Shown: one piece after another, positions 34,859 to 44,807 of the stretch
Layout of the letters: each line of letters starts with the position of its first letter
Numbering within the stretch: the stretch's first letter is position 1
Assembly (NCBI RefSeq): GCF_024734075.1
Contig: NZ_CP102850.1
Span: forward strand, 2,356,001-2,420,000
Length of the DNA stretch: 64,000 nucleotides
Direction: 5' to 3'
Source: Gordonia mangrovi
GTDB taxonomy: Bacteria; Actinomycetota; Actinomycetes; Mycobacteriales; Mycobacteriaceae
Notes under the pieces: generated by a model
What the model was told of the DNA's origin: nothing
Databases searched by the model: none
What the model saw: the letters and a program-made list of their open reading frames with translations, nothing else
Translations under genes and position numbers: made by a program

Positions 34859-36469
34859 CACCGGTTCGCCAGGCGGTGGTCCCGGCGCGGGCTCCACCGG
34901 CGGCGTTGCATCGGGCGCAGGTTCCTGCGGCGCCGGCTCCTGCGGCGCCGCTTCCGGCGGTGCGCTCGAGCCGGCCACCATCGCTCGGATCGGACCCAGT
35001 GCGGCGTAACCGAACTCGCCGGGGCAGCTGGTGTTGTTGTAGTCGCGGTGTCCGCTGATCACCGGCAGGTTGGTGACGGCGCCGACGGGGAACTTGCTGT
35101 CGGAGAAGTACTCCGCGGTCAGCTGCGCGTTGGTCGCGGGATTCACGCCGGCCTTGCCGAGCCGCCAGCGCAGGAAGTTCGCCACCGAGGAGATCATCGG
35201 AGTGGTCGGTGCGACCTCGTCCAGATTGCCGATCATCGAGATCCCGACCGTGTTCTTGTTGAACCCGCCGGTGTGCGTGCCCTCGACGTTGCGGTCGAGT
35301 CCGCCGAACGCGCCCTCGAAGATCTGCCCGTACTTGTCGACCAGCACGTTGTAGCCGATGTCGCACCAGTTCAGCGTGCGCGCGTGGTAGGCGTAGATGC
35401 CGCGGACGATCTCCGTCGACTGCTCGGGCGTGTAGTCGTTGCTGCCCGCGGTGTGATGCACCACCGCGCCACGGACATTGGGGGAGAACGTCGGCTGCGA
35501 GCACCGCATCGACTCGTCGGCGCCCCACTGCGCCCGCGCCACCACCTGCGGCCCGCCGAGCAGCGGAGTCAGCAACGACGACCCGAGGGACAGCAGACCC
35601 TCCGGACTGATGAGGGTGGCCGTCAACGCCGGCACCACCGTCTCGAGCAACTCCGTGATGACGGCGCTGGCCGTGCCGATGCCGAGTTCCACCAGACCAC
35701 CGCCCTGTGGTTCGGCCGCCGGGATCGCGAAGCCGTCGTCGGAGACCGCCACCTGAATCTCCCTGGCGTCACCCACCCACACCGGCTCGGTACCCATCGG
35801 GTGTTCCGACGACACCGGGTAAGCCGCGTCGACCGGGTCGAGATCGAGCCAGTCTCCCCACGACCCGTCGTCGTTACGGGCCCGCAGCATCATCGACGCA
35901 TCGACCGCCCGGTCCCAGGTGAACGCGACCATCTTCAGCGGGTCGTCGCGGACGATGTGCTTGACGGCCACACCCACCTCTCGGCCGTCCGCCATCCGCG
36001 GCGGCGCAGGCGGTGCGTCCGGAGCGGATGACGTGTCATCGGGCGACGCGGGAGCGGGTGCCTGCGGTGCGGCCTTCGGCGCGGGCTGCGGGGCGGGCTC
36101 TGGTTCCGGCTGCGGTTGCGGCTGAGGCGCCGGTTCGGCCGGCTCGGAATCGGGGTCCGCGGACGTCTCCGGCGCTGCCGGACCCTGCACACCCGTCAGG
36201 TCTCGCAACCCGAAGGCCGTCGGGTCGATCTCGGGAAGCTGCAATCCGGCCGCCGACAACCCGGACTCGGCCAGGTCCACCACCACCGTCGGCACATCGC
36301 CCAGCCCGATCTGGTCGATCGCGGTGGGCTGCACCTCGCGATGATTGTCGGTGGGTCGCAGCTCCGACCCGGTCACGATGATGGCAAACGGACTCGCGAC
36401 GATCGCGGCGGCGATCGTCGCGAGTACGAACGACGGCCTGGGACGGGCGTTGGGACGAACTCGGCGCAT
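34832..36469 (-). CDS. Peptidoglycan-recognition N-acetylmuramoyl-L-alanine amidase
   Basis: A 545-residue secreted or membrane-anchored amidase. A hydrophobic N-terminus (SFVLATIAAAIVASPFAIIVTG) is followed by a long proline/glutamine-rich linker, a beta-rich middle, then the amidase_2/PGRP domain at about 310-490. Zinc ligands are visible in VVHHTAGSNDYT and SGHRDYNNTSCPG, with RAQWGADESMR at the start of the domain and GYNVLVDKYGQIFEG. The enzyme cuts the muramic acid-peptide bond of peptidoglycan. By position it matches Rv3811. A proline-rich tail ends the protein. Confidence 0.9.
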   Translation of the reverse strand: MRRVRPNARPRPSFVLATIAAAIVASPFAIIVTGSELRPTDNHREVQPTAIDQIGLGDVPTVVVDLAESGLSAAGLQLPEIDPTAFGLRDLTGVQGPAAPETSADPDSEPAEPAPQPQPQPEPEPAPQPAPKAAPQAPAPASPDDTSSAPDAPPAPPRMADGREVGVAVKHIVRDDPLKMVAFTWDRAVDASMMLRARNDDGSWGDWLDLDPVDAAYPVSSEHPMGTEPVWVGDAREIQVAVSDDGFAIPAAEPQGGGLVELGIGTASAVITELLETVVPALTATLISPEGLLSLGSSLLTPLLGGPQVVARAQWGADESMRCSQPTFSPNVRGAVVHHTAGSNDYTPEQSTEIVRGIYAYHARTLNWCDIGYNVLVDKYGQIFEGAFGGLDRNVEGTHTGGFNKNTVGISMIGNLDEVAPTTPMISSVANFLRWRLGKAGVNPATNAQLTAEYFSDSKFPVGAVTNLPVISGHRDYNNTSCPGEFGYAALGPIRAMVAGSSAPPEAAPQEPAPQEPAPDATPPVEPAPGPPPGEPVSPAPPPAA

Positions 36470-36561
36470 GGTTCGCCATCGTGGGGGTCCGGTGCCCCGG
36501 TTATCCGTACCGCGCGCCGCTTCTCAGTAACCCGTGATGCAGTTGTTATCTAATGAGACAG

Positions 36562-36659
36562 ATGTGATCAACGCGAAGCGACCCCCCTTCGGGGGGTGCC
36601 GGCCTCACCGCATCCTGGCCACTATGTGATCTATCCCTCATCGCGTGCTCGATGTGATC
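36562..36659. promoter_or_regulatory. Three ATGTGATC repeats and a GC hairpin upstream of the MHS transporter
   Basis: ATGTGATC occurs at 36562, 36624 and 36652. A hairpin with stem ACCCCCC/GGGGGGT and loop TTC lies at 36581-36597. All are in the 263-base gap between the divergent amidase and transporter starts. The repeats could be regulator half-sites and the hairpin a leader structure or terminator of antisense transcription. No known operator family is a clear match. Confidence 0.4.
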
Positions 36660-36732
36660 TGAACCCAAGTACCTCGATAGGGACGCGCTGAGGCCGCCCA
36701 GCCTCGAATCCTGTTGAGAGCTAGGAAGATCA

Positions 36733-38097
36733 ATGACGACGATCTCGACCAGTACACGCGGCACGGCGCCGCCCACCGAGCCCAGGCGGACCAGTCTTCG
36801 ACGGGTGGCCGCGGCGAGCTCGATAGGCACCACCATCGAGTTCTACGACTTCTTCATCTACGGCACCGCCGCGGCACTGGTGTTCCCGACGGTGTTCTTC
36901 CCGGCAGCCGACGACGTGACCGCCACCATCGCGTCCTTCGCCACGTTCGCCGTCGCGTTCTTCGCCCGCCCGGTCGGCGCCATCCTGTTCGGCCACTTCG
37001 GCGACCGCATCGGACGCAAGCGCACCCTGGTGTGGACCCTGCTGATCATGGGTCTGGCGACCGTCGCCATCGGACTGCTGCCGGGTTACGAGACCGGGGT
37101 GTTCGGATTCGCCGAGTCCGGGATCGGTGTCTACGCGCCGATCGCGCTGGTCGTCCTGCGTTTCCTGCAGGGCTTCGCGGTGGGTGGCGAATGGGCCGGT
37201 GCGACCCTGCTGACCGCCGAATACGCGCCAGCGGGGAAGCGAGGCCTGTATGCCATGTTCCCGCAGCTCGGCCCGGCGTTCGCGTTCTTCCTGTCGAGCC
37301 TGACGTTCCTCGTCGCCAACGTGACCCTCGGCGAGACGAGTTCGGCCTTCCTCGACTACGGCTGGCGCATCCCGTTCATCCTGTCGTTCGCACTGGTCGC
37401 CGTAGGTCTGTGGGTGCGACTCGCGGTGGCCGAGACGCCGGTGTTCCGTGAGACACAGCGCGAGCACGCCGGCCGGAACGCGACCTCACAATCCGCACTG
37501 CCGTTCGGCGACGCCATGCGCCACCAGTGGAAGGAGATCCTCATCGCCGGCGGGTCGTTGGCCAGCCTGTTCTCGCTGTTCTACATGGGCACGGCATTCC
37601 TCACCAACTACGGAACCAAGACCCTCGAGCTGTCCCGGACCTTCGTGCTGACCGCGGGTATGGCCGCCGCGGTGGTGTTCGGACTGTCCACGGCCGCCTC
37701 GGCGATGTGGTCGGACCGGATTGGTCGGCGCCGGGTGATCATGACGTCGTGTGCCCTCGCCGTCCCGTGGGTGCTCGTGTTGTTCCCGATCCTGCAAACC
37801 GGTGGCGGGGTCGCCTTCGTCATCGGCCTGTTCGGCACACTGCTGATCTTCGGCATCGCCTATGGTCCGGCGGGCGCCCTGCTCCCCGAACTGTTCGAGG
37901 CCCGTTACCGCTACACCGGCGCCGGCATGGGCTACAACCTCGCCGGCATCTTCGGTGGCGCGATTCCCCCGCTGATCGCGGCGCCGCTGATCGCCGGACC
38001 GGGCGCACTCTGGGTCGGGGTGATGCTGGCAGGCCTCTCCGTGGTCAGCGTGGTGTGCACCTACCTGGTGGTGGAGACCAAGAACCGCTCGATGTAG
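36733..38097 (+). CDS. MFS transporter, metabolite:H+ symporter family
   Basis: A 454-residue twelve-helix transporter of the MHS group (KgtP/ShiA/ProP type). Signature segments are GTTIEFYDFFIYGTAAALVF in helix 1 and GHFGDRIGRKRTL in the loop after helix 2, with RFLQGFAVGGEWAGATLL in helix 4. MHS members import organic acids or osmolytes with protons; the substrate is not clear. The ATG at 36733 follows AGGAAG by six bases. It is divergent from the amidase gene and converges on the lipoprotein gene, 21 bases away. Confidence 0.92.
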   Translation: MTTISTSTRGTAPPTEPRRTSLRRVAAASSIGTTIEFYDFFIYGTAAALVFPTVFFPAADDVTATIASFATFAVAFFARPVGAILFGHFGDRIGRKRTLVWTLLIMGLATVAIGLLPGYETGVFGFAESGIGVYAPIALVVLRFLQGFAVGGEWAGATLLTAEYAPAGKRGLYAMFPQLGPAFAFFLSSLTFLVANVTLGETSSAFLDYGWRIPFILSFALVAVGLWVRLAVAETPVFRETQREHAGRNATSQSALPFGDAMRHQWKEILIAGGSLASLFSLFYMGTAFLTNYGTKTLELSRTFVLTAGMAAAVVFGLSTAASAMWSDRIGRRRVIMTSCALAVPWVLVLFPILQTGGGVAFVIGLFGTLLIFGIAYGPAGALLPELFEARYRYTGAGMGYNLAGIFGGAIPPLIAAPLIAGPGALWVGVMLAGLSVVSVVCTYLVVETKNRSM

Positions 38098-38118
38098 CAG
38101 GCCCTGGCCGAAGGCCGA

Positions 38119-39402
38119 TCACTCCGCCTGCTGATCGGCCTTCGTCAGGATCACGTACTGCGCCGAGATCTGCTGGTAGGCGTCCTGCTCGCTGCTCGAC
38201 GACACCGAGGCCACGTACCGTCCGTCGCGGACGATGCACCAGTAGTACTGCGTCTTGGACTGGCAGGTCGCCACCGGCAGGCCGGGTGGGCTGTCGACGT
38301 CGGACCAGCCCTGATTTCGGTTCGATGCGACGAACGCGTCGAGGATCTTCTGGCTTCCCTGCGCTGTCTCGGCCCGGTAGACGGTGGAGCGCTCGACAGC
38401 GTTCGCCGTGGAACCGGTTTCGGTGAGCACGTTGAAGTCGGTCACCGGATCGCTGCTGGTGTGCGCCATCCCGCGCGGACCGTAGACCGCGCGCACGCTG
38501 CCGCCGGGCACGTTGGCCTTGGCGTCCTTCAGTTCCTCGTCGCTGTAGGGCAGCGCATAGATGAGTACATGGTCCTGATCCACCTGCGGGGCGCTGGACC
38601 CGGTGATGCCGCGGGCAGCCGCCTCGGCCTTGGTGGGGGTGGCGGGGAACTGGTCGATCAACGGCGTCTGCAGTTGCAGCGCCTTGCGGATCGTGGGTTC
38701 GAGCCGGTCCTGTTGGGCGGGGGTCGTCTCGTACCACTGGTAGAGCACATAGGTCTGCTGCGCCGTGAATGCCATGATCTGCCGGTTGCCGCCGCTGGTG
38801 CCGCGGACCACCAGAGTGTCGGGCCGGCCCGGCAGCGCGGTGGGTCGGGACCCAGCGTTCGTCGCCGCAGCGGCGGCCATCTGCTGCGCGGCGGCGGTCG
38901 CGTCGGCCGCGGTCAGATACCGCACCACCATGTTGTTGAGGCCGCGCCGCTGACCGGCCCGCAGACTCTCGTCCGGGGTCGCGGCCGTCGAGACGAAACC
39001 GCCGAGCATCTTCTCGTTGGCCGGGACGTCGGCGACCTCCGGCGAGAACACGAGCTTCAGATTGGACTTGCCGGTGATCACCATCGTCGGCAGACCACTC
39101 TTGGTGAGATCCGCGTCGATCTCGAACGGCACGACGATGAACTGCGCCATCCGCTGCCCTTCGACCTGCAGGATGTTGTCGGTGGTCGCCTTGCCGAACT
39201 CCGGTCGCGGCGCCGTCGGGTAGGCACCGGTGTCGAGGGCGGCGAGGTCGACCGACGGTTCCGCCGTCGACGTGACCGCCACGGCCTCGGCGCTCCTCGG
39301 TGCTCCGTCGATGGTGCAGCCGGTGACCGCGACCAGTGCCGCGGTCACCGCCAGCCATCCCATTATCGGTCGACGCATCGTCAACGTTCGTGCACGTTTC
39401 AT
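38119..39402 (-). CDS. Lipoprotein, likely DUF7373 family
   Basis: A 427-residue predicted lipoprotein. The signal peptide ends in a lipobox (ALVAVTGC), so the mature protein would be anchored outside the membrane by its cysteine. The body (from VDLAALDTGAYP) fits the DUF7373 lipoproteins of Gordonia and relatives, with paired cysteines near the C-terminus (VATCQSKTQYYWCIV). Function unknown. The ATG at 39402 is chosen because GAGAGGGG lies just upstream and the signal peptide then begins properly (MKRARTLTMRR). It is divergent from the dynamin gene. Confidence 0.75.
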   Translation of the reverse strand: MKRARTLTMRRPIMGWLAVTAALVAVTGCTIDGAPRSAEAVAVTSTAEPSVDLAALDTGAYPTAPRPEFGKATTDNILQVEGQRMAQFIVVPFEIDADLTKSGLPTMVITGKSNLKLVFSPEVADVPANEKMLGGFVSTAATPDESLRAGQRRGLNNMVVRYLTAADATAAAQQMAAAAATNAGSRPTALPGRPDTLVVRGTSGGNRQIMAFTAQQTYVLYQWYETTPAQQDRLEPTIRKALQLQTPLIDQFPATPTKAEAAARGITGSSAPQVDQDHVLIYALPYSDEELKDAKANVPGGSVRAVYGPRGMAHTSSDPVTDFNVLTETGSTANAVERSTVYRAETAQGSQKILDAFVASNRNQGWSDVDSPPGLPVATCQSKTQYYWCIVRDGRYVASVSSSSEQDAYQQISAQYVILTKADQQAE

Positions 39403-39643
39403 CTCGGTTCCCCTCTCGCGCAGCACCCGACCGTTCCCGTCGGGCATCCACAACTGTGTCGTGGGTTCGATGCGGCGAGGGCCGACGAATGTTCCCCCCG
39501 GACTGCGCGTGTCCGAATGCAGACTAGTGCACCGAACGAATGACCAGCGCAGAATTCATCTCGGTAGACTACGGCCCCGGCAGACGTCAGAGATCCGTGT
39601 TCTGCTGCATTCTGTGACCGAATACGACCGGGGGAAACCATCG

Positions 39644-41473
39644 ATGGGTGAGTCCGCGCCGCAGGACACGCCTCCCGGCGCAGCCCCGGCAGACGTGACC
39701 GCGGTGGTCGACGGTGCGGTCAAGGTACTGCGCGCCTACCAGCAGGATGCGCTCGCCGACGTCGCGCTGACCAAACTGAACCGCGGTGTGCAGGAGCGCA
39801 CCGCGGTGGTGGTCGGCGAGGTGCAGCGCGGTAAGAGCTCGCTGGTCAATGCGCTTGTCGGACAACGTGATCTCTGTCCCGTCGGCGTCGACGTCACATC
39901 CTCGGTGGCGGTCGGCGTGACCCCCGACGCCGACCTCGAGACGGCCCGCATGGCCGAGCTGTTCTTTCCGACCGGACCACGGCGCATCGACGCCGCCGAG
40001 CTGGCCCAGTGGGTCACGACGACGGGTACGCAGGTGTGCGATCCGCGCGTCGATGAGCTGCCGACCGCCGCAGCGGTGGCCGTCCGGGATTCGCACATCA
40101 GGGACGTGACACTCGTCGACACCCCGGGCGTCGGGGGCCTCGACTCCGGGTTGACCCGGCTCGCGGCCCAGTCGGCCGAACAGGCCTGCGTGCTGGTGTT
40201 GGTGTGCGACGCGACCTCGCCGCTGACGGCGCCCGAGATGGCATTCGTGACCGAGGCGGCGGCCACCGTCGACTCGGTGATCGTGGTGGTCACCAAGACC
40301 GACAAGAACCTGCGTCGCTGGCGAGAGATCGTCGCCGAGAACGAACAGATCCTGGCCGACCGGCTGGGCCGGCCGGTGACGGTGTTCGGGGTGTCGAGCC
40401 TGCTCGCGGTGATCGCCGCCGATGTCGCCGACCCCGCTGTTCGAACGCGTCTCGAGGAGGACAGCGGGATCACCGCATTGCGCGCCGAGATCGGCCGGCG
40501 CCTCGACGCGGCCGCCGAATTGCCCCACCTCGATGCGGTGCGCACCTGTCTGGAGGGTCTGCGGTCGATCCGGAGCACGGTGAGCCGAGAACTCGACGCC
40601 GTGGCGGCCGGCGCCGACGCGCTGCCCGATCTGACCGCCGACGTGGCCCGCCTCGCCGAACTGCAGGAGCAGTCCCGGCAATGGGAGCAGTACCTGGCGC
40701 GCGACCTCACCCTGTTGCGGCAATCGGCGATCGACGACCTCGAACGCCGCCTCGACGAGATCCGCGGCAAGTGGACGACGTATGTCAACACCCACGGCAT
40801 GGCGGTGCTGCGGCGCAGCGAGCAGAAGTTCACCGCGGACATGCAAACCGACCTGCAGCAGGCGATGGCGCAGACATTGTCGACCTTCCTGGCCCGGCTG
40901 CACGACGAGATCATCGCACCCCGCTTCGCCGACGACCCGAGTATCTGGGAGGAACTCAGCACTCGCATCGTCGCCACCATGCAGGACAAACGGATCGAGA
41001 CCCACCAGGTCGGCAACAAGCGCCAGGGACTGCTCGACCCCACCCTGCTGACGATGGGTGTCGTCGGCGGCTCGACCCTCGGTGGGTTGCTCGGCCTGTC
41101 GGCGCTGATGGGCGTCGGCGTGGTGGTCGGGACCGTGTGGGTGGGTGTGAACCTGAGCTTTCGGGCCATCCGCGCCGGCAAGACCAACCTGCTCACCTGG
41201 CTGCGCGAGACGATCGCCACCACCAAGGCGGCCACCGGCCGGCTCCTGGAGAGTGCGGTGGCGCAGTCGCGGCCGGAGATCATCATCCGCTACCGCGACT
41301 ATCTGCGGACCAGCATCGAACAGTTGCAGAAGACCATCAACGAGGTGCAGAAGTCGGCGTCGGCCGACGCCGCCGCGCGCGAGAAGACCACCGCCCGGCT
41401 GACCACCAACCTGCAGATCGTCGACAAACGGATCGCCGCTGCCGAACAGCTGCTGGCGGGAGACCGGTCGTGA
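39644..41473 (+). CDS. iniA: Dynamin-family GTPase, IniA-like
   Basis: A 609-residue bacterial dynamin-like protein. GTPase motifs: P-loop GEVQRGKSSLVNALVG at about 57-72, DTPGVGGLD at about 159, and TKTD at about 216. A long helical stalk follows, with a hydrophobic hairpin (TMGVVGGSTLGGLLGLSALMGVGV, about 470-500) that can insert into membrane. Length and the tandem arrangement with a shorter dynamin match IniA (640 aa) and IniC of the isoniazid-inducible operon of M. tuberculosis, where IniA remodels membrane under cell-wall stress. The symbol is by analogy. The ATG at 39644 has a GGGGGAAA site. The stop overlaps the next start. Confidence 0.78.
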   Translation: MGESAPQDTPPGAAPADVTAVVDGAVKVLRAYQQDALADVALTKLNRGVQERTAVVVGEVQRGKSSLVNALVGQRDLCPVGVDVTSSVAVGVTPDADLETARMAELFFPTGPRRIDAAELAQWVTTTGTQVCDPRVDELPTAAAVAVRDSHIRDVTLVDTPGVGGLDSGLTRLAAQSAEQACVLVLVCDATSPLTAPEMAFVTEAAATVDSVIVVVTKTDKNLRRWREIVAENEQILADRLGRPVTVFGVSSLLAVIAADVADPAVRTRLEEDSGITALRAEIGRRLDAAAELPHLDAVRTCLEGLRSIRSTVSRELDAVAAGADALPDLTADVARLAELQEQSRQWEQYLARDLTLLRQSAIDDLERRLDEIRGKWTTYVNTHGMAVLRRSEQKFTADMQTDLQQAMAQTLSTFLARLHDEIIAPRFADDPSIWEELSTRIVATMQDKRIETHQVGNKRQGLLDPTLLTMGVVGGSTLGGLLGLSALMGVGVVVGTVWVGVNLSFRAIRAGKTNLLTWLRETIATTKAATGRLLESAVAQSRPEIIIRYRDYLRTSIEQLQKTINEVQKSASADAAAREKTTARLTTNLQIVDKRIAAAEQLLAGDRS

Positions 41474-42885
41474 CGCGCCCCGACCCGGTGCACGCCACCC
41501 TCGACCGCGGCCTGCACCAACTCGCCGCGCTCGGTGGCGATCTCGCCACCCACGCCAACTCGATCGGCACCATCCTGTGGTCGCCGCCGCGGGTCGTCAT
41601 CGTCGGACGACTCAAAGCGGGTAAGTCGACGCTGGTCAACGCCCTGATCGGGGCGCCGGTGGCCGAGACCGCCGCGTTGGAGGCCACCAACACCGTGACC
41701 GTCTACCAGGATGGCTCGCCGTCGCGGGCTGAGGTGGTCGGCGTCGACGGACGGCGTCATCCGGTGGCCGTCGGTGCACATCCGCGTGTCTCCTTGCCGC
41801 TGCCCACACCGGACATCGCCTATGTGGACCGATGGCTGCCGTCGGCGGCTTTGCGGCGGCTGACCCTCATCGACACCCCGGGCCTGTCGACGCTCACCGT
41901 GGCCAACGACGCCGCGACGCGACGCGCCACGATCGACGGATTCGAGCAGACCCGCAGCGCATCGATCGACGCCGATGCGGCCGTGTTCCTGTTCGACGCC
42001 GCACCGCGGACCGACGAGATCGATTTCCTCTCCCAACTGCCGTTTACGCCGCTGAACATGCTCGGCGTGCTCTCGCGTGCCGATTCCTTCGGCGAGGGCC
42101 CATTCGGTCGTCGTGATCCGCTCGGACACGCCGCCGAGCATGCGGTACGGATGGCGCGGCAGCTGTCGGCGACGGTCAGCACCGTCGTGCCGATCTCCGG
42201 GCTGATGGCCCAGACCAGCCACACCGGGATGCTCACCGAACAGCACGCCGCCGCACTCGGCCGGCTGCGCGCGATGCCGGCCCTCGAGGTGATCCGCACC
42301 TTCGACACCGACGAGGCCGACGAGATACTGCCGCTGTCTGTGCGGGTCCAATTGCTGGGACTGCTCGGCGAATACGGTGTCCTCAACGGACGTGAGATCG
42401 CCGCGGGCGGTGCGGCCGCGCTGAACGCGTGGCTCACCGACAGATCCGGGATCGGTGGACTGATGCGCGCGCTGGACGCCACCACCACGCGCTTCGCCAT
42501 CCTGCATCGCGCACACCGCATCCTCGCGCGGCTCGACCAGCTCGCGTTCACGCATCCGGCGCGCGACCAGATCCGTTCGCTCGCAGCACAGTTGCGCGCC
42601 ACGCCGGCGCTGCACCCGGTGACCGTCCTCGAGGACTACCAGCGCATGCTGCGGACCGATCCGCAGGCAGCGGTCACCGACGAACTGCGCACCGTGTTGA
42701 CCGCGACGACCCCGGCCGGACGCCTCGGACTGCCCGACGACGCGCCGCCGCCGGCGGTGGCCGCCGAAGCCGCACGACGGCTCGCCCATGCGCAGCAGCG
42801 TTCGCTCGCGACCGGTTCTGCGGCGGAGGATGCGGCGCTGGTCACTCTCATCCGCACCTACACCACACTGACCACCACCCGCTGA
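41470..42885 (+). CDS. iniC: Dynamin-family GTPase, IniC-like
   Basis: A 471-residue second dynamin-type GTPase. It has P-loop GRLKAGKSTLVNALIG at about 44-59, DTPGLSTL at about 136 and SRAD at the G4 position instead of the usual NKxD. The C-terminal half is helical and lacks the hydrophobic hairpin of the upstream partner. The GTG at 41470 overlaps the IniA-like stop (GTGA), so the two GTPases are made in step and could form a hetero-oligomer. Size agrees with mycobacterial IniC (493 aa). Confidence 0.78.
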   Translation: MTRPDPVHATLDRGLHQLAALGGDLATHANSIGTILWSPPRVVIVGRLKAGKSTLVNALIGAPVAETAALEATNTVTVYQDGSPSRAEVVGVDGRRHPVAVGAHPRVSLPLPTPDIAYVDRWLPSAALRRLTLIDTPGLSTLTVANDAATRRATIDGFEQTRSASIDADAAVFLFDAAPRTDEIDFLSQLPFTPLNMLGVLSRADSFGEGPFGRRDPLGHAAEHAVRMARQLSATVSTVVPISGLMAQTSHTGMLTEQHAAALGRLRAMPALEVIRTFDTDEADEILPLSVRVQLLGLLGEYGVLNGREIAAGGAAALNAWLTDRSGIGGLMRALDATTTRFAILHRAHRILARLDQLAFTHPARDQIRSLAAQLRATPALHPVTVLEDYQRMLRTDPQAAVTDELRTVLTATTPAGRLGLPDDAPPPAVAAEAARRLAHAQQRSLATGSAAEDAALVTLIRTYTTLTTTR

Positions 42886-42912
42886 GCACCACTCGACCAA
42901 GGACCCACAGCC

Positions 42913-44784
42913 ATGACCCCGCCACCCATGACGACCGCAGCCTGGACCCTGGCCATCGACTTCGGCACGTCCAACTCTGCTGCCGCCCACTCCGGTGCGA
43001 CCAGTGGTGGCATCGAGACGCTGCCGCTGTCGCACACGAGCAACCTGATGCCGTCGGCGGTGTACGTCGCCCCCCACGGCGGCCAGATCACCGTCGGCGA
43101 AGCGGCGATCAATGCGGCGCAACAGAATCCGGCCGGTTTCGTGGCTTCCCCGAAACGGCTGATCGGGGCCGAGCCGACCTGTACCGTCCACGGGCAGACC
43201 ATGCAGACCCACGTCCTGGTCTCGGCGGTGATCCGGGCGATCATCGCGCGCGGGATGGCGGCGCACGCCGGCGCGCCGCCCACCCAGGTGGTGCTCACCC
43301 ATCCCGAAGCGTGGGCGCAGCAGCAGATCCGCGTGCTCGTCGACGCCGCGGCGGCCGCCGGAATCCATCCGTCGCGCATCGCGACCGTCTCCGAACCCCG
43401 GGCAGCCGCCGCGCACTACGCCCGGTCGCATGCGATGCAGCCCGGCGCGCGGATCGCCGTCTTCGACTTCGGTGGCGGCACACTGGACATCGCGGTGCTG
43501 ACGGTGACGGCACACAATGCCTTCGAAGTGATCGCGGCGCGCGGCGACAACGGGTTGGGCGGCAAGAACCTCGACGCCATTGTCCAGCGTTGGGTCGAAG
43601 AACGGCTGGCCGACCGCGACCCCGACCTCGTGACCTGGCTGCGTCGGCAGGCATCCGTGGATGTGATACAGAGCCTGCAGGATTCGATCCGCCACGCCAA
43701 GGAACTGCTGTCGGAGGCGCCGTCGGCCACGATCACCGTGCCCACCCCGTCGGGCCGCACCACCCTGCAACTCACCCGCGACGAATTCGACGAACTGATC
43801 GAACCCGCTGTGTCACAGGCGATGCAACTGACCCGCGCCGCTCTGCACGATGCGGGCGTCACCCAGCCGAATCAGCTCGCCGCGCTGTATCTCACCGGCG
43901 GGTCGTCACGTATCCCGCTGATTCAGCAACGGCTCACCGAACTCGGTCCGGTCGCCACCTTGGACGATCCGAAAACCGTTGTCGCGCAAGGTGCGCTAGT
44001 GACCGCGATCGCCGAGGCGGCCCCACGCACCCACGAGCGACCCGCCACGGTGCCGGGGCCAGGCGATCTGATGGTGCCGCCCGCGACACCGGGCACCGGT
44101 GAACGTTCCGCGTCGGCGCCGCAGGCGCGTCCGGCGGCATCCGGTGGTCGCCGGTGGGGCCGGATCGCCGCGATCGCGGTCGGTGTGGTCGCGGTGGTGG
44201 GGATCGGGGCCGGGGCGGCCGCGTTGGTGACGTCGTCGGGCGATGACGCCCCCAACCCCGACAACGCGGCGCTCTCCGGCACGGCCGAAGCAGAGGGCAA
44301 CGGCGGGGCAGCGACCGCCGCGGGCGAGACCGGCAAGGACGGTGGCCGCATCCTGACCGACGAGACCGAACTCATGGCGGCGCTGCCCGGGCCGCTGCAG
44401 GCATCGGTGACCAACTGCCGCAAGACCGGATTCAACAGCAACGACGCCGTGAAGATGCTGTGCGACATAGCCGACGACAGCACGCTGGCCGAACTCGGGG
44501 AACCCGACTCCCTGACCTACTTCATCTCATTCCATGTCGACGACAACGAAGCAGACTCCACCATCGTCAACATCCGCAACGGCATCTACTCCGACGGCAC
44601 AGGTGAACTTGTGGAGGATTCCGACCGGGTGTCGGCCGCCGACATCGCGCCCCGCTCGAGCGTGGAGTCGGGGTACAAGATCGACTACGCCAACACGTCG
44701 ACGGGGCTGCTGATGGACGTGTTCGGTGTTGCCACGCTCGACGATGGCCGAACCTTCCTGACCCGGTCCGGCCTGATGAGCTGA
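42913..44784 (+). CDS. Membrane-anchored Hsp70-like protein
   Basis: A 623-residue protein with a full Hsp70 ATPase domain (about 10-370): phosphate-1 IDFGTSNSAAA, phosphate-2 FDFGGGTLDIAVL at about 190 and adenosine motif LTGGSSRIPLI. It lacks the usual peptide-binding domain. Instead a proline-rich linker leads to one membrane helix (RIAAIAVGVVAVVGIGAGAAALV, about 417-439) and an external C-terminal domain of about 185 residues with two cysteines. It lies 27 bases after the second dynamin on the same strand. This suggests an ATP-driven sensor or chaperone working with the dynamins at the membrane. Confidence 0.85.
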   Translation: MTPPPMTTAAWTLAIDFGTSNSAAAHSGATSGGIETLPLSHTSNLMPSAVYVAPHGGQITVGEAAINAAQQNPAGFVASPKRLIGAEPTCTVHGQTMQTHVLVSAVIRAIIARGMAAHAGAPPTQVVLTHPEAWAQQQIRVLVDAAAAAGIHPSRIATVSEPRAAAAHYARSHAMQPGARIAVFDFGGGTLDIAVLTVTAHNAFEVIAARGDNGLGGKNLDAIVQRWVEERLADRDPDLVTWLRRQASVDVIQSLQDSIRHAKELLSEAPSATITVPTPSGRTTLQLTRDEFDELIEPAVSQAMQLTRAALHDAGVTQPNQLAALYLTGGSSRIPLIQQRLTELGPVATLDDPKTVVAQGALVTAIAEAAPRTHERPATVPGPGDLMVPPATPGTGERSASAPQARPAASGGRRWGRIAAIAVGVVAVVGIGAGAAALVTSSGDDAPNPDNAALSGTAEAEGNGGAATAAGETGKDGGRILTDETELMAALPGPLQASVTNCRKTGFNSNDAVKMLCDIADDSTLAELGEPDSLTYFISFHVDDNEADSTIVNIRNGIYSDGTGELVEDSDRVSAADIAPRSSVESGYKIDYANTSTGLLMDVFGVATLDDGRTFLTRSGLMS

Positions 44785-44807
44785 GGACGATTCCGGCCGC
44801 CGGGAAC

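Noticed and set aside
41299-43770. 823-codon open frame opposite the IniC-like and Hsp70 genes
   Set aside because: It is arginine/glycine-rich without motifs; the opposite strand encodes intact GTPase and Hsp70 signatures.
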